A stretch of 64,000 nucleotides of DNA from assembly GCF_000214725.1 (NCBI RefSeq), contig NC_015574.1:620001-684000 (forward strand). Reading direction: 5' to 3'. Positions 9,077-18,758 of the stretch are shown here, piece after piece; the stretch's first letter is position 1, and each line of letters begins with the position of its first letter. The notes under the pieces were generated by a model. That model was not told where the DNA came from. It made no database searches and was given only the letters and a program-made list of their open reading frames with translations. The DNA is from Methanobacterium paludis (GTDB taxonomy: Archaea > Methanobacteriota > Methanobacteria > Methanobacteriales > Methanobacteriaceae). Made by a program: the position numbers and the translations under genes.

Positions 9077-10138
9077 ATGCGAATTGTTTATCAGGATACC
9101 AAAAGAGGAATCATTGATCTTGTCCCAGAAACATTGGACGATCTCTGGAATTTATCCCATATCATAGAACCTGGAGATATGGTTTCCTCAAAAACAACCC
9201 GTAGGATACAGGATTCGACAGGGGAACGTTTAAGGAGCGACAGGGGAATTAAAAAAACATTCTTTTTGGGAATAAGAGTTGAAGAAATGAATTACCATAA
9301 ATACACTGGAAAACTAAGGGCAACAGGGATTATAGAACAGGGCCCTGAGGATCTGGTGCCACTTGGCTCCCACCACACTCTTGATTTAAAACTCAACTAT
9401 TCAATAAAGATCACAAAGGAAAGATGGTCCAGATGGAACATTAAAAGACTTAAAGAAGCTATAACTGCATCTAAAAAACCATCAGCAGTTATAGTTGCCA
9501 TAGAAGATGATGTGGCGGATCTTGGAATCATAAGACAGTACGGAATCGAGTATTACGGGCCAATAACAGGCAGTGTATCTGGAAAAAGGGTGATTCAAAA
9601 GAACAGAAAAAAAGCCATAACTGATTTTTTCACGGATGTTGCAAACACACTGGGAAATCTTAAAGACATCCAGAGCATTGTGATAGCAGGACCTGGATTT
9701 TCAAAGGGTGATTTCTACGAATTTTTAAGCGATAAATATCCGGAACAGGCCAAAATAGCTCTTGTTGAAAGTACAGGTGCGGGTGGAAGGGCAGGAATAG
9801 GTGAAGTCCTTAAAAAAGGCATAATTGAGAAGATGGCCACAGAAGGTAGAATAGCTCATGAGATGAGACTTGTTGATAATGTTTTGGGGGAAATTGGTAA
9901 ATCCTCAAACAAGGTTACTTATGGAAAATCTCAGGTGAAAGAGGCAGCAAATGCTGGTGCAGTCCAGGAACTTCTGGTTATAGATGATATGGTTCGTGAA
10001 AGGGGTATAGAAAAAGTTATGAACGTTGTTGAAAACATGGGAGGTAAAGTCATGATAATAAGCAGTGAACATGACGGAGGAAAACAGCTTGCCTCCCTTG
10101 GTGGTATTGCAGCACTTTTAAGGTACAGTATGGGTTGA
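9077..10138 (+). CDS. pelA: Protein pelota homologue
   Basis: A 353-residue mRNA-surveillance factor related to aRF1 that, with an aEF1A-type GTPase and ABCE1, rescues stalled ribosomes. Order: N-terminal Sm-like domain (1-130, with VKDT/VSSKTTRRI-type region GDMVSSKTTRRIQDST), central domain (about 130-260, IVIAGPGFSKGDFYEFL) and C-terminal L30e-like domain (about 265-353, ending SLGGIAALLRY). The GGQ motif of release factors is absent, as expected. Upstream is the decamer repeat. Confidence 0.95.
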   Translation: MRIVYQDTKRGIIDLVPETLDDLWNLSHIIEPGDMVSSKTTRRIQDSTGERLRSDRGIKKTFFLGIRVEEMNYHKYTGKLRATGIIEQGPEDLVPLGSHHTLDLKLNYSIKITKERWSRWNIKRLKEAITASKKPSAVIVAIEDDVADLGIIRQYGIEYYGPITGSVSGKRVIQKNRKKAITDFFTDVANTLGNLKDIQSIVIAGPGFSKGDFYEFLSDKYPEQAKIALVESTGAGGRAGIGEVLKKGIIEKMATEGRIAHEMRLVDNVLGEIGKSSNKVTYGKSQVKEAANAGAVQELLVIDDMVRERGIEKVMNVVENMGGKVMIISSEHDGGKQLASLGGIAALLRYSMG

Positions 10139-10209
10139 TCAAATAAAAACGGTTATTAATATCAGTTATCTTATAATTTATAATCTTAATAATTAAAACG
10201 GTGTTTGTA

Positions 10210-11136
10210 ATGTACCTTAAAATTATAACAGCATTTCTATTATCAGCAATTTTAACATGGCTATTTTCAAAGGGTTTCAAAAAAATTGGAGGAAATCTAT
10301 ACACCACTATAAGGGGTGGAACTCCACGAGCTGTCGGTCTAGCACCATTTATAGTAATGATGCTATTTTTACAGCAGCCCTATCAATATCTGATTGGAAT
10401 AATAGGTATATTTGCACTCATCGATGATCTGGTTGGTAGAAAAAGGGTTAAAGGCTTGCCTGTTGAAATTGGACAGCTTTCAAGGGGAATTGGAATGCTC
10501 CTTGTTATATTGGTTGGATTTTACTACAACTTCGCAGCTGTGGCGATTTTAGTAGCTCTCATGATACAGCCAATGAACATCGCAGACATGCAACCGGGTT
10601 CAGCATGTTCTACTACTATAATCATGGTCATACTGGTTGTTTTGGGACTTTTTGCATTCACATCCACTTTATACGCCCCTGCTTTAATAATTCTGGCTGC
10701 ATGTCTTGGATACGCACCTCTGGATTATAAAGGAAAGATAATGATGGGAGAGATAGGAAACCATTCATTTGGAGTGGGTTTGGGTATTCTATATGCAGTT
10801 TTGGGGAGTATTCTGGCGAATATTTCAGGTTTTGGAGTTTCAGGAGTTTTCCAAGCTGGTGTTTTCATGTGGACGTTGGTTCTGTTCCTTCTCACAGCAC
10901 TTTTAATAGCATTCATAAGAAGAAACAACCTTAAAGAATTCCTGCAGAAGAACCTTGAAATTCAGGATCCTCACTTTGGAGATTACTTCATGGATGTTCT
11001 GACAGGTGGGGGACTTGGTGACCTTGTACGAAAATTAACACTTGGAAAACGTCAGATAATAATAAAAAACAGTTTTTACAAATTTTTAGGTTTCAGAAGG
11101 CTGGTTTTTAACCCGTATTCGTCAGATAAAAATTAA
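10210..11136 (+). CDS. MraY-like membrane glycosyl-1-phosphate transferase (pseudomurein type)
   Basis: About 308 residues with nine or so transmembrane helices. The DDLVGR loop (residue ~70), NIADMQPGSA (~125) and the MGEIGNHSFGVGLG loop (~180) correspond to the catalytic DD, NxxD and MGDxG/H loops of the MraY/WecA family, which move a sugar-phosphate to a lipid carrier. In Methanobacteriales such proteins are linked to pseudomurein precursor synthesis; that role is inferred here. ATG 10210 with GGTG six bases upstream is preferred over GTG 10201. Confidence 0.75.
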   Translation: MYLKIITAFLLSAILTWLFSKGFKKIGGNLYTTIRGGTPRAVGLAPFIVMMLFLQQPYQYLIGIIGIFALIDDLVGRKRVKGLPVEIGQLSRGIGMLLVILVGFYYNFAAVAILVALMIQPMNIADMQPGSACSTTIIMVILVVLGLFAFTSTLYAPALIILAACLGYAPLDYKGKIMMGEIGNHSFGVGLGILYAVLGSILANISGFGVSGVFQAGVFMWTLVLFLLTALLIAFIRRNNLKEFLQKNLEIQDPHFGDYFMDVLTGGGLGDLVRKLTLGKRQIIIKNSFYKFLGFRRLVFNPYSSDKN

Positions 11137-11353
11137 TTTACTTTTTTTAATTTTTAATTTTAGTAAATTAATTCTTAAATAAATTTTAAAAAATTTGATG
11201 AAAGATTTAACCCCTTCTGATATTTGTGTTTGGGGGTTTGTTTGTTCCTATTTTCTGTGTTTATTATGTGTTTCATGTTTTATTTGTAAAAATACAATTG
11301 TTTATTCTTTTTATTAGAATTTTAAAACTATTTAAACCGACAAATTTAATACG

Positions 11354-11386
11354 GAGGAAATAAATACTTCCTCTTGAGGTATATAT
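11354..11386. promoter_or_regulatory. Inverted repeat and TATA-like box before nitroreductase gene
   Basis: GAGGAA (11354-11359) and TTCCTC (11368-11373) form an inverted repeat spaced by eight bases. It lies directly upstream of a TATA-like GTATATAT (11379-11386), from which transcription would start near 11405-11412. This is a reasonable operator plus promoter, unproven. Confidence 0.4.
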
Positions 11387-11465
11387 GGAATCTCCGTTGA
11401 TCTTATTAATGAGAGAGTTTAAATTCAGATTAAATTTAAATCATCTTTTAAAGGAGTGAGTGTTC

Positions 11466-12017
11466 ATGAACGAAGTAATGAAAACAATAAAAAATAGAAG
11501 AAGCATTAGAAATTATCTTCCGGAACAAATAAAGGATGAAGAATTGGAAACGATTATAGAAGCAGGGATATATGCACCAACTGCACATAATGACCAACCT
11601 TGGCATTTTACAGTCATTCAAAACAGAGAATTGATAGATTTCATCAATAAAGAATCCAAAGAACTTATGAAAAATTCTGAATATGAATGGATGCGAAATA
11701 TTGCCAAAAATGATAAAATACACCTCCTTCACAATGCACCAACAGTTTTTGTGGTTTCAGGTCGAAAATATGCCATATCACCCCTTGTAGATTGTTCAGC
11801 AGCCATAGAAAACATGCTTCTTGCTGCTGAAAGTCTTGGAATCGGTTCATGTTGGATCGGACTTGTTAGATCTTTCTTCACCAAGAAGGATAACATAGCA
11901 AAATTAGACATACCTGAAGGATACGAGCCATATTATGCATTCACTTTAGGTTATAAAGCAATAAATAATGTAAAAGCACCGGAAAGAAAAAGAGATGTTG
12001 TAAACTACATAAAATAA
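11466..12017 (+). CDS. Nitroreductase family flavoprotein
   Basis: About 183 residues of the NfsB/FMN reductase fold. Signatures: IKNRRSIRNYLPEQ at the N-terminus for FMN phosphate binding, APTAHNDQPWHF (~residue 37), and AAIENMLLAAESLGIGSCWIG (~105) followed by LGYKA. It probably uses NAD(P)H to reduce quinone-like or nitro compounds; the true substrate is unknown. ATG 11466 fits AGGAG at 11452-11456; GTG 11460 is too close to it. Confidence 0.88.
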   Translation: MNEVMKTIKNRRSIRNYLPEQIKDEELETIIEAGIYAPTAHNDQPWHFTVIQNRELIDFINKESKELMKNSEYEWMRNIAKNDKIHLLHNAPTVFVVSGRKYAISPLVDCSAAIENMLLAAESLGIGSCWIGLVRSFFTKKDNIAKLDIPEGYEPYYAFTLGYKAINNVKAPERKRDVVNYIK

Positions 12018-12150
12018 AAAAGGAGTAAGATCAATTAGTTGTAATTAAATTGGACTATTATTCAAATTAAATTATTCAACTAAAAAATTAGACTTAAATT
12101 AAAATAAAAAATAGAAATGATAATATTTCTTTTAATTTTTCTAAATCTTT

Positions 12151-13323
12151 TTAATCTTTCCTCCTTTTTAATGACCAAACTGCAATTATAAGGAACACCG
12201 CAGCAAATATTACAAGTGCAATGATGTCCGGCCATATTTTGAGAATTCCCCACCCTTTAAGCATAACTGCACGGCAGGCATCCACTGCATAGGTCGGTGG
12301 AACCAGATATGACAATGGCCTCAACCATGTTGGAATTGCTTCTACTGGCCAGAAAACTCCTGAAAGCAGGAAAACTGGCAATATTATGAAGGGTATGAAC
12401 TGAACGGCCTGTCCTTCCCTTTTTGCGAGGCTTGAAAGTAGTATTCCCAGCGCCTGGGACACCACGGCCAAAAGTGCAACCACGAAGAACGCTAGAAATA
12501 CATTTCCAACGATCATAATGTTAAACACAAGAACGGCCACAGTCAGAAGAAATGCTGCCTGTATTGTTCCTATTATTCCAAAAGCCATAGCATAACCTGA
12601 AACAATTTCACTTTCTTTTAATGGTGTTGCTAAAAGCCTACCTAAAGTGCCAGAAGTTCTCTCACCAACAAATGCAAGCAGTGTGAGCAGTGTTGTTAAT
12701 AAATAAACAACAAATGCCATAATTCCTGGAACGAAAAAGTCTATGAAATCCGCGTTTTTACCGTAAACTGCATCAGAATTGACATTAATTGGCGAGTTTA
12801 TACCCTCATTTTTCATGGTCTTGGTTATTGCATCTCCAACAGTTCCCAGTATGGTGTTTTTAATGTTTATAACACTTTCATCTCCCTTTATTGTTATCTG
12901 GGTGTTATTAATTGAAGATGAACTTTGTGTGGAGTTAGAGTTCGCAATTCCAGAGTTTGTAATTCCCATGTAAGCATCCTGGGTAAAGTTCTCAGGGAAA
13001 ACTATCACTGCATATGCTTTGCCATCCTCAACTTTTTCAACGGCTTTATCTTCATTATTCATGTATTCAATGTTCAAAACTTTTTTATCAAGATTAGATA
13101 TGATCTTATCTGAAAACGAGACATTTTCCCCATTTGGCATCTGGAATCCCTGGTCGTGGTTGACTATTACAACATTAACGTTTTCAACGTCTCCACTGAA
13201 GGCCAGTCCAAAAACGAACATTGCAAAAATAGGGGCTATGAACATCAATGCTATGGTTCGTTTATCATTTTTAATATCCCTAAAAACCCGTTTAGTCACG
13301 GCAAAGGTTCTTCGAAGGTTCAT
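12151..13323 (-). CDS. ABC-2 type transporter permease
   Basis: A 390-residue permease: one N-terminal membrane helix (about 20-42), a large extracytoplasmic loop (45-180) with a Ser/Asn-rich stretch, then five or six helices (from about 195), and a short basic C-terminus. It has the ABC-2 signature-like region LLATPLKESEIVSGYA and PTWLRPLSYLVPPTYAVDACR. Its start overlaps the stop of the ATPase gene by ATGA, so the two form one operon and one exporter. The substrate is unknown; drugs, lipids or peptides are typical of this family. Confidence 0.9.
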   Translation of the reverse strand: MNLRRTFAVTKRVFRDIKNDKRTIALMFIAPIFAMFVFGLAFSGDVENVNVVIVNHDQGFQMPNGENVSFSDKIISNLDKKVLNIEYMNNEDKAVEKVEDGKAYAVIVFPENFTQDAYMGITNSGIANSNSTQSSSSINNTQITIKGDESVINIKNTILGTVGDAITKTMKNEGINSPINVNSDAVYGKNADFIDFFVPGIMAFVVYLLTTLLTLLAFVGERTSGTLGRLLATPLKESEIVSGYAMAFGIIGTIQAAFLLTVAVLVFNIMIVGNVFLAFFVVALLAVVSQALGILLSSLAKREGQAVQFIPFIILPVFLLSGVFWPVEAIPTWLRPLSYLVPPTYAVDACRAVMLKGWGILKIWPDIIALVIFAAVFLIIAVWSLKRRKD

Positions 13324-14060
13324 AAAGCCACCTCACTTTTTGAAAACTCTAAAAATGCGTCTTCAAGTGACTTAGTACCTGTTTTTAGGAGCAATTGGTG
13401 AGGTTCACCTTCTGCTATAATTTTTCCTCCCTTCATGAACCCTATACGGTCGCAGTGTCTTGCCTCGTCCATGTAATGGGTTGTGATGAGAATTGTTATA
13501 CCTGACTCCTTCAGAAGGTTGAAATAATTCCAAAATGAGACTCGAAGCTCAGGGTCAACCCCTACAGTGGGTTCATCCAGAAAAAGGATCTGAGGTTCAT
13601 GGATCAACGTACAAGCCAGTGATACTCGGTGCTTCATTCCGCCGCTCAGGTTTCCAACGATTTTGTTCTTCCACCTTTTAAGATCTATGAAATCGAGCAG
13701 TTCCTCGATCCTGTCGTTTATTTTATCCTTTTTAAGGCCGAAGATCTCCCCATAAAATTCCAGGTTCTGTTTAACTGTTAAACCATCATAGAGTGCGGTT
13801 TCCTGAGGCATATATCCTATTTGGGGTGCTACGGATTCATCTGAAATCATTTTTCCAAGAAGAAATGCATCTCCAGATGTTGCCTTTGAGATGCCGCAGA
13901 GTATTCTTATGGTGGTTGTTTTACCGGCCCCGTTAGGTCCTAAAAGCCCGTAAACTTCTCCTTTGTTCACTTTGAGATTTAGATTGTCCAAAGCCTTAAA
14001 CTCACCGAACTTTTTCGTTAAGGAGGAGGTTTGAATGACATGATCAAGTTTTTTGTCCAT
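13320..14060 (-). CDS. ABC transporter ATP-binding protein (DrrA/CcmA-type)
   Basis: About 246 residues: Walker A GPNGAGKTT, Q-loop YMPQETALYD, signature LSGGMKHRVS, Walker B ILFLDEPTVGVDP and H-loop TTHYMDEA. It powers the ABC-2 permease encoded immediately downstream. ATG 14060 (MDKKLDHV) is preferred because GGAAGTGG precedes it; an in-frame ATG at 14096 would add 12 lysine/glutamate-rich residues. It is divergently arranged with the TrmB-type regulator, a common regulator-exporter layout. Confidence 0.9.
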   Translation of the reverse strand: MDKKLDHVIQTSSLTKKFGEFKALDNLNLKVNKGEVYGLLGPNGAGKTTTIRILCGISKATSGDAFLLGKMISDESVAPQIGYMPQETALYDGLTVKQNLEFYGEIFGLKKDKINDRIEELLDFIDLKRWKNKIVGNLSGGMKHRVSLACTLIHEPQILFLDEPTVGVDPELRVSFWNYFNLLKESGITILITTHYMDEARHCDRIGFMKGGKIIAEGEPHQLLLKTGTKSLEDAFLEFSKSEVAL

Positions 14061-14138
14061 ATATTCCACTTCCTTTTTAATCTCCAGTTTTTTCATTTTT
14101 TTTAAATCTTAGACTTTGCAATTCTTGAATTAAACTAA

Positions 14139-14205
14139 GAACTAATCAAGTTCATAAAATGCTTCAGTATATCCTGATTAATATGTTCTGCTTTAAGCTT
14201 GAACA
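14139..14205. promoter_or_regulatory. Two palindromes in the exporter/TrmB intergenic region
   Basis: GAACT(N5)AGTTC at 14139-14153 and TGTTC(N12)GAACA at 14184-14205 (the second extending into AT-rich arms) lie between the divergent ABC exporter operon and the TrmB-type gene. They share the half-site (T)GTTC/GAAC(A) and are candidate binding sites for the regulator. A TATA-like TTTTTATA near 14319-14327 faces the regulator gene. Confidence 0.4.
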
Positions 14206-14362
14206 TTAATATTGAAACTTGTTTAGTAAATCTGATGCTAAAAAGTACATGATTTGATTATTTATCCCCAATAGATCATCCTTTTTCAACTTTCATGTTA
14301 CATGGTAAGGGCAACAGCTTTTTATAGTTTGTGTAACTAACAGGGTATAAAATGGAGCAGAG

Positions 14363-15163
14363 GTGTTTGATATTCCAGTTAATCGTGATACATTGAAAGC
14401 CCTTAAGATCATGGGGCTTACAGACTATGAAAGCAGGACTTATCTGGCTTTAACATCCATTATATCTGGAACAGCCACAGAAGTGAGCAAGGTATCTGAG
14501 GTACCCCGTTCAAAGATATATCAAGTTCTAAAATCCCTTGAAAAAAAGGGCTTTATTGAGATAAGTAGAGGTAAACCATTGAAATTTAATGTTATACCTC
14601 CAAAAGAAGTTTTTGAAAATTCAAGGAATGAAATAAGAGATAGTATGGTTAATGCAGAAGCTGAACTCAATGTTATATATGAAAACCATATAACAAATGT
14701 ACCTGCCCCCATATGGTTGATTCACGGCCAGGATAAACTTGTGAAAAAAGAGATCGAGATCATTTCCCGGGCAAAAGAATCACTTTTTGTAATGGGAGGG
14801 TTCATGTTCGAGGGAGAACCCATGAAATTGAAGGAAAGCCTTGAGGCTTCTGTTAAAAAAGGTATTGCCACAAGCATAATAACAGTGCCTTATTGCATGA
14901 TTGATGGTAAGCAGGTGAATGTACCTGATGAAGTAAATTTTCAAGGTCTTGATATAAAGGTGTTGAGCATACCTCACATAAAAATGGTTTTGAGGGATAA
15001 AAAAGAGATGTTAATTTCATTTTGCAGGTTTCAAGGAGAAAATGTATTACCAGATACTTCAATAGGAATTTGGAACCAATATCAAGAATTTGTTGAAACA
15101 ATAAGTGGAATATATGAGTTTATATGGGAAAATGAACTTTTTAACAGGGTTATGGATCCATAA
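14363..15163 (+). CDS. TrmB-family transcriptional regulator
   Basis: A 266-residue protein with an N-terminal winged helix (residues 5-75: LKIMGLTDYESRTYLALT, VSKVSEVPRSKIYQVLKSLE) and a C-terminal effector-type domain with the TrmB PLD-like core (WLIHGQDKLVKKEIEIISRA). GTG start at 14363 with GGAG upstream. Such proteins sense sugars or other ligands; divergence from the ABC-2 exporter suggests it controls that operon. Confidence 0.85.
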   Translation: MFDIPVNRDTLKALKIMGLTDYESRTYLALTSIISGTATEVSKVSEVPRSKIYQVLKSLEKKGFIEISRGKPLKFNVIPPKEVFENSRNEIRDSMVNAEAELNVIYENHITNVPAPIWLIHGQDKLVKKEIEIISRAKESLFVMGGFMFEGEPMKLKESLEASVKKGIATSIITVPYCMIDGKQVNVPDEVNFQGLDIKVLSIPHIKMVLRDKKEMLISFCRFQGENVLPDTSIGIWNQYQEFVETISGIYEFIWENELFNRVMDP

Positions 15164-15340
15164 TATAATATCCTCATCAACTTACCAATATTAAAGTTTG
15201 AAAAACAATATTTTAATTATAAAACTCAATATTAATGCGATGAAATAACAAGTTTAAATAAAATATTAATGGAAATGTTTGAATCAAGTTTTAATGTTGA
15301 TTTTGAATTAATTAACTATTATTAAATTAAAGGTGATTGA

Positions 15341-16390
15341 ATGAAAGCATTATTTATTGTTACAGGAAGGGGTATAGGTGGAGACGCCGTAACAGCCCTT
15401 AACATTGCAAATGCATTATCAAAATACAATGTTGAGTGTGAATTTGCACTTGACCACAGCGCACCAGGATTACTTCTCAAAAAAAAGGGTTTAACATGGC
15501 ACAAAACCAGCATACCACAGGCCGGTGGCCATGCAGCAACCAAAAAAACCCTGATGAGAGCAGGGTTAAGAACTTCAAAGGCAGTTCTTGAAGCTGCAAA
15601 ACTGTGCAGAAAAGTCCGTCCAGATGTGGTGGTAGGAGTTATAGGTGGAGGAGCAGTTATCGGATGTCTGGCTGCTAAAATGGCCAACATTCCCTCTGTT
15701 GGAATCTTGATAACTCCTGCAGATGCCCGAGTTTGTACAAGAATAACCACAACAGTTGCCCTACCTGAATCAAACCTTTTCCAAATGGATATCAAAGACA
15801 AAAACATACATAAAGCATATTCTCCAGTAAATCCCGATGTTGTAATAGGGGATAGGGAAAAAGCCCTCAAAAAGATGCCAGAATCTTATGATAAGAATCT
15901 TCCAACCATATTACTGTCTTCTGGTTCAACTCTCTTTGAGAAGATGGCAGTTGCAGTATCAAAGCTTGGTAAAAGTGGAATAAATGCTAACATCCTCGTG
16001 GTTGGGGATCCACTTGAAAAAGAGTACATGAAGTACTTTGATGATGAAAAAGTCATATATTTAGGTTATATAGATTGGATACGCGATCTTTACAAACTCG
16101 TTGATATTGCTGTAGTCACAGATGATGGAATGATGATACAGGAATCCATAGCATGTAATTTACCAATTGTGGCACTTTTAGGCGTAAAATACGGCCGCTA
16201 CCACAACCTTGCTGCTGTTTTTGAAGGAGCAGTTCTTGAAAGTGAATTGGATGAAATAGAAGATGTATTACACGATGCATTTGAAAACATGGATGAAATG
16301 AAACGAAATGCTTCCAAGTACGGTCCGGATGTTTTAAATGCATCAGATAACATTGCAAAGATAATCTACAATCGTATCAATGAAAATTAA
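15341..16390 (+). CDS. MurG-like (GT28-type) glycosyltransferase
   Basis: A 349-residue GT-B fold protein: the N-terminal TGRGIGGDAVTALNIANAL (residues 7-25), VRPDVVVGVIGGGAVIGC (~residue 90) and a C-terminal nucleotide-sugar half with LLSSGSTLFEKMAV and VTDDGMMIQESIACNLPIV. The order matches MurG, which adds GlcNAc to lipid-linked precursors. A role in pseudomurein or another envelope glycan is likely but the exact acceptor is unknown. AGGTGATTG precedes the ATG. Confidence 0.75.
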   Translation: MKALFIVTGRGIGGDAVTALNIANALSKYNVECEFALDHSAPGLLLKKKGLTWHKTSIPQAGGHAATKKTLMRAGLRTSKAVLEAAKLCRKVRPDVVVGVIGGGAVIGCLAAKMANIPSVGILITPADARVCTRITTTVALPESNLFQMDIKDKNIHKAYSPVNPDVVIGDREKALKKMPESYDKNLPTILLSSGSTLFEKMAVAVSKLGKSGINANILVVGDPLEKEYMKYFDDEKVIYLGYIDWIRDLYKLVDIAVVTDDGMMIQESIACNLPIVALLGVKYGRYHNLAAVFEGAVLESELDEIEDVLHDAFENMDEMKRNASKYGPDVLNASDNIAKIIYNRINEN

Positions 16391-16428
16391 TTGATTTAAA
16401 TTTAACTTAAAAAATTTGAGGTGTTTTA

Positions 16429-16614
16429 TTGTTAAGTTTACCAGTTTTAAAGGTGGGTTTGGGTAAAGCCGCGGGTATTGGGAAAATTGGACTTCTAGGA
16501 AAAATGGCTCTATTCGGAATTTTTGGTATGATGGCGTTTGTAGTGATTATACTGGTTGTTCTGGCGGTAATTGCATTTCTGTTCCTTAAATTCCTTAGAA
16601 AAAAAAGATACTAA
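16429..16614 (+). CDS. Small single-span membrane protein
   Basis: A 61-residue protein starting at TTG, with a strong GAGGTG six bases upstream. It has a Gly/Leu-rich N-terminus, one long hydrophobic helix (about 28-54) and a basic tail FLRKKRY, so the C-terminus is probably cytoplasmic. It follows the MurG-like gene by 38 bases and may be co-transcribed. Unknown function. Confidence 0.6.
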   Translation: MLSLPVLKVGLGKAAGIGKIGLLGKMALFGIFGMMAFVVIILVVLAVIAFLFLKFLRKKRY

Positions 16615-16812
16615 AAATTTAATTATTTTAATTTAATTATTTTTTTAATTAACCTTTAATTAACTATTTTTTGTAGTTTAAAATCTGTTACTAGGTTGAA
16701 TTTTCCTTAAAGATTAAATTATTTAGATAAATTAAAATTTCCTGGTTTAATTCAATTCACTGGGATTTTATAAAGCTCTTTTTATAAATCTGTTTTAAGT
16801 TTAACCAGTGGT

Positions 16813-18102
16813 TTAACCAAATTTTGAGAAAAATCTCAAAAGCTTGTAAACAGCGTCTGTTGAAGGATGTGTTTCCACAAAGTTATCGAAATCATAGGTT
16901 TCATAACCATCGCGCAGAAGTTTGGACATGTACGCCATGTTGGTACGTGCCGATGGGGATATTGAAAACAAACTTTTAATTTCTCCCTTCTCAACATCAA
17001 CAGTGGCTTTGGTAATTCCAGTTTCACCTCTAAGCACATCCCAAAACGCTCCAGGACCTGCAGATCCTGGTATGTGCCCTTCAACACCTTCAGGATTGTC
17101 GGAACTTAAAAAACCAACGTCGTATTGTAGGGATATTGAGTTGGGTATAAATCTGTAATCTACCTCAGCTGAGATACCGCAGGCATTTCGAGCTGCAACA
17201 ACCCCTTCCATCCTTGAAACGGGTGTATTTGTAATGCCTCCAACAACATCACCTGCAGCGTATATGTTTATATGGCTTGTTTCCATCCTTTTATTTACAA
17301 TTATTTCGCCATTATCAGTGATATCGACCAGATCCTTTGCTATGTATGAATTTGGAACCAGGCCCACTGCAAGAAGAACCAGGCCTTCCATGTTGCCATT
17401 TGTGGTGGATAATCCATCTGGGCGGATTTCTGTCACTGAAACATTTTCATGGATTTTAACGTCTTTAAGAAGTTTCTGGACCACGTAATTTTTGATATCA
17501 TCATCAAGGATTTTTAAAAATTTATTCCTGCAGAGAATATGGACTTCTGTACCCATTGCAGAGAATATACCTGCAAATTCACTGGCTATAACACCGCTAC
17601 CAACTATAATCATTTTTTCGGGAATTTCTTCAATTTCTAATATGTTTTTATAAGTTTTTGCAGTTTCAACGCCTTTTATCGGTGGGATAAATGGATGGGA
17701 ACCCGTTGATATTATCAGTTTGTCGTATTCGTAGGTGCTGCTGCCGACTGATACGAATCCTTCTTCAAGCTTTGCATCACCCATTACCACATTCACGCCG
17801 GCTTTTTGGGTTTCGTTTGTTATAACATGCCTTATTTTTCCTGTTGTTTCTTTTATCCCGTTTGTTACTTTTTTAAAATCTATTTCAGGGTTTAAATTTG
17901 TAATTCCAATATCGTTGAATCTTTCAGTATTTCTTATGAATTTAGCAACATCATTGAGGCCACATATAACCATACAGCCCTCATTAAGGCATTTTCCCCC
18001 AATTTTATTCCTTTCAATCAATGTAACGTCTTCTCCAAGTTCTGCTGCTTCAATTGCAGCTGTCCTGCCTCCAGGCCCCCCACCAATAACTACGATTTTC
18101 AT
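16813..18102 (-). CDS. Dihydrolipoamide dehydrogenase-like flavoprotein disulfide reductase
   Basis: About 429 residues. FAD-binding GGGPGGRTAAIEAAELG (from residue 7), redox-active disulfide CLNEGC (~38-43), NAD(P)-binding GSGVIASEFAG (~155), second FAD motif INIYAAGDVVGG (~280) and the dimerisation domain with THPSTDAV (the conserved His-Pro near the C-terminus). Methanogens lack classical 2-oxoacid dehydrogenases, so the partner is probably another thiol system. ATG 18102 follows TGGAGG; upstream starts would add an unlikely hydrophobic leader. Confidence 0.88.
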   Translation of the reverse strand: MKIVVIGGGPGGRTAAIEAAELGEDVTLIERNKIGGKCLNEGCMVICGLNDVAKFIRNTERFNDIGITNLNPEIDFKKVTNGIKETTGKIRHVITNETQKAGVNVVMGDAKLEEGFVSVGSSTYEYDKLIISTGSHPFIPPIKGVETAKTYKNILEIEEIPEKMIIVGSGVIASEFAGIFSAMGTEVHILCRNKFLKILDDDIKNYVVQKLLKDVKIHENVSVTEIRPDGLSTTNGNMEGLVLLAVGLVPNSYIAKDLVDITDNGEIIVNKRMETSHINIYAAGDVVGGITNTPVSRMEGVVAARNACGISAEVDYRFIPNSISLQYDVGFLSSDNPEGVEGHIPGSAGPGAFWDVLRGETGITKATVDVEKGEIKSLFSISPSARTNMAYMSKLLRDGYETYDFDNFVETHPSTDAVYKLLRFFSKFG

Positions 18103-18376
18103 GATTTTTCCTCCAGAACATATTTTTATATGGTAAAAGCACATATTAAAATTATTAAAATAGTGCAGTTGTATGAGCACAAGAGGTATCTTTAACTGTT
18201 TACAAATTTAGATATTAAAGAAACAGTTGTATTAAATTTAAAAAGATATTCAAAAGAAGATATTCAAATATTCTGTCTGATAAGATTGATGGAATATGAA
18301 ATTAGAGATTATACAAAAGATAAATCTTTAAAAAACAATGTTTTCAGATAATTAATTTGATAAGGGGAGATTACAA

Positions 18377-18628
18377 ATGTGTATTGCAGCACCAGCTCAG
18401 ATCGTTGAAATCAAAGACAATGTTGCCACCGTTGACTTCGGTGGAGTAAGACAGCAAGCTAAACTGGACTTAGTGGGAGACTTAGATGTTGGTAGGTACG
18501 TTCTGGTTCATTCAGGATATGCTATAGAGGTTTTAACACAGCAAGAAGCAGAAGAATCCCTGGAAGCATGGGATGAGCTTTTAGAGATCCTTGATGAAGA
18601 AGATAAAGAAAATTCAAAAGCTAAATAA
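18377..18628 (+). CDS. hypC: Hydrogenase maturation chaperone HypC
   Basis: An 83-residue protein with the diagnostic N-terminus MCIAAPAQI (catalytic Cys2) and AIEVLTQQEAEES near the end. HypC/HybG chaperones carry the Fe(CN)2CO unit to [NiFe]-hydrogenase large subunits, here presumably the F420-reducing and methyl-viologen-type hydrogenases. GGGGAGAT precedes the ATG. No other hyp gene lies in the window, as is common in methanogens where hyp genes are scattered. Confidence 0.95.
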   Translation: MCIAAPAQIVEIKDNVATVDFGGVRQQAKLDLVGDLDVGRYVLVHSGYAIEVLTQQEAEESLEAWDELLEILDEEDKENSKAK

Positions 18629-18758
18629 TTGAATTTTTTTTACTTTTTCCTATTTTTCAATATAAATTATTAAAATTTAACTATACCCTAGTAATGCACT
18701 TACTTAGTAAATGCACCTTACTTTTAAATGCTATTCTAATAGATTGAAACCCGCTACT

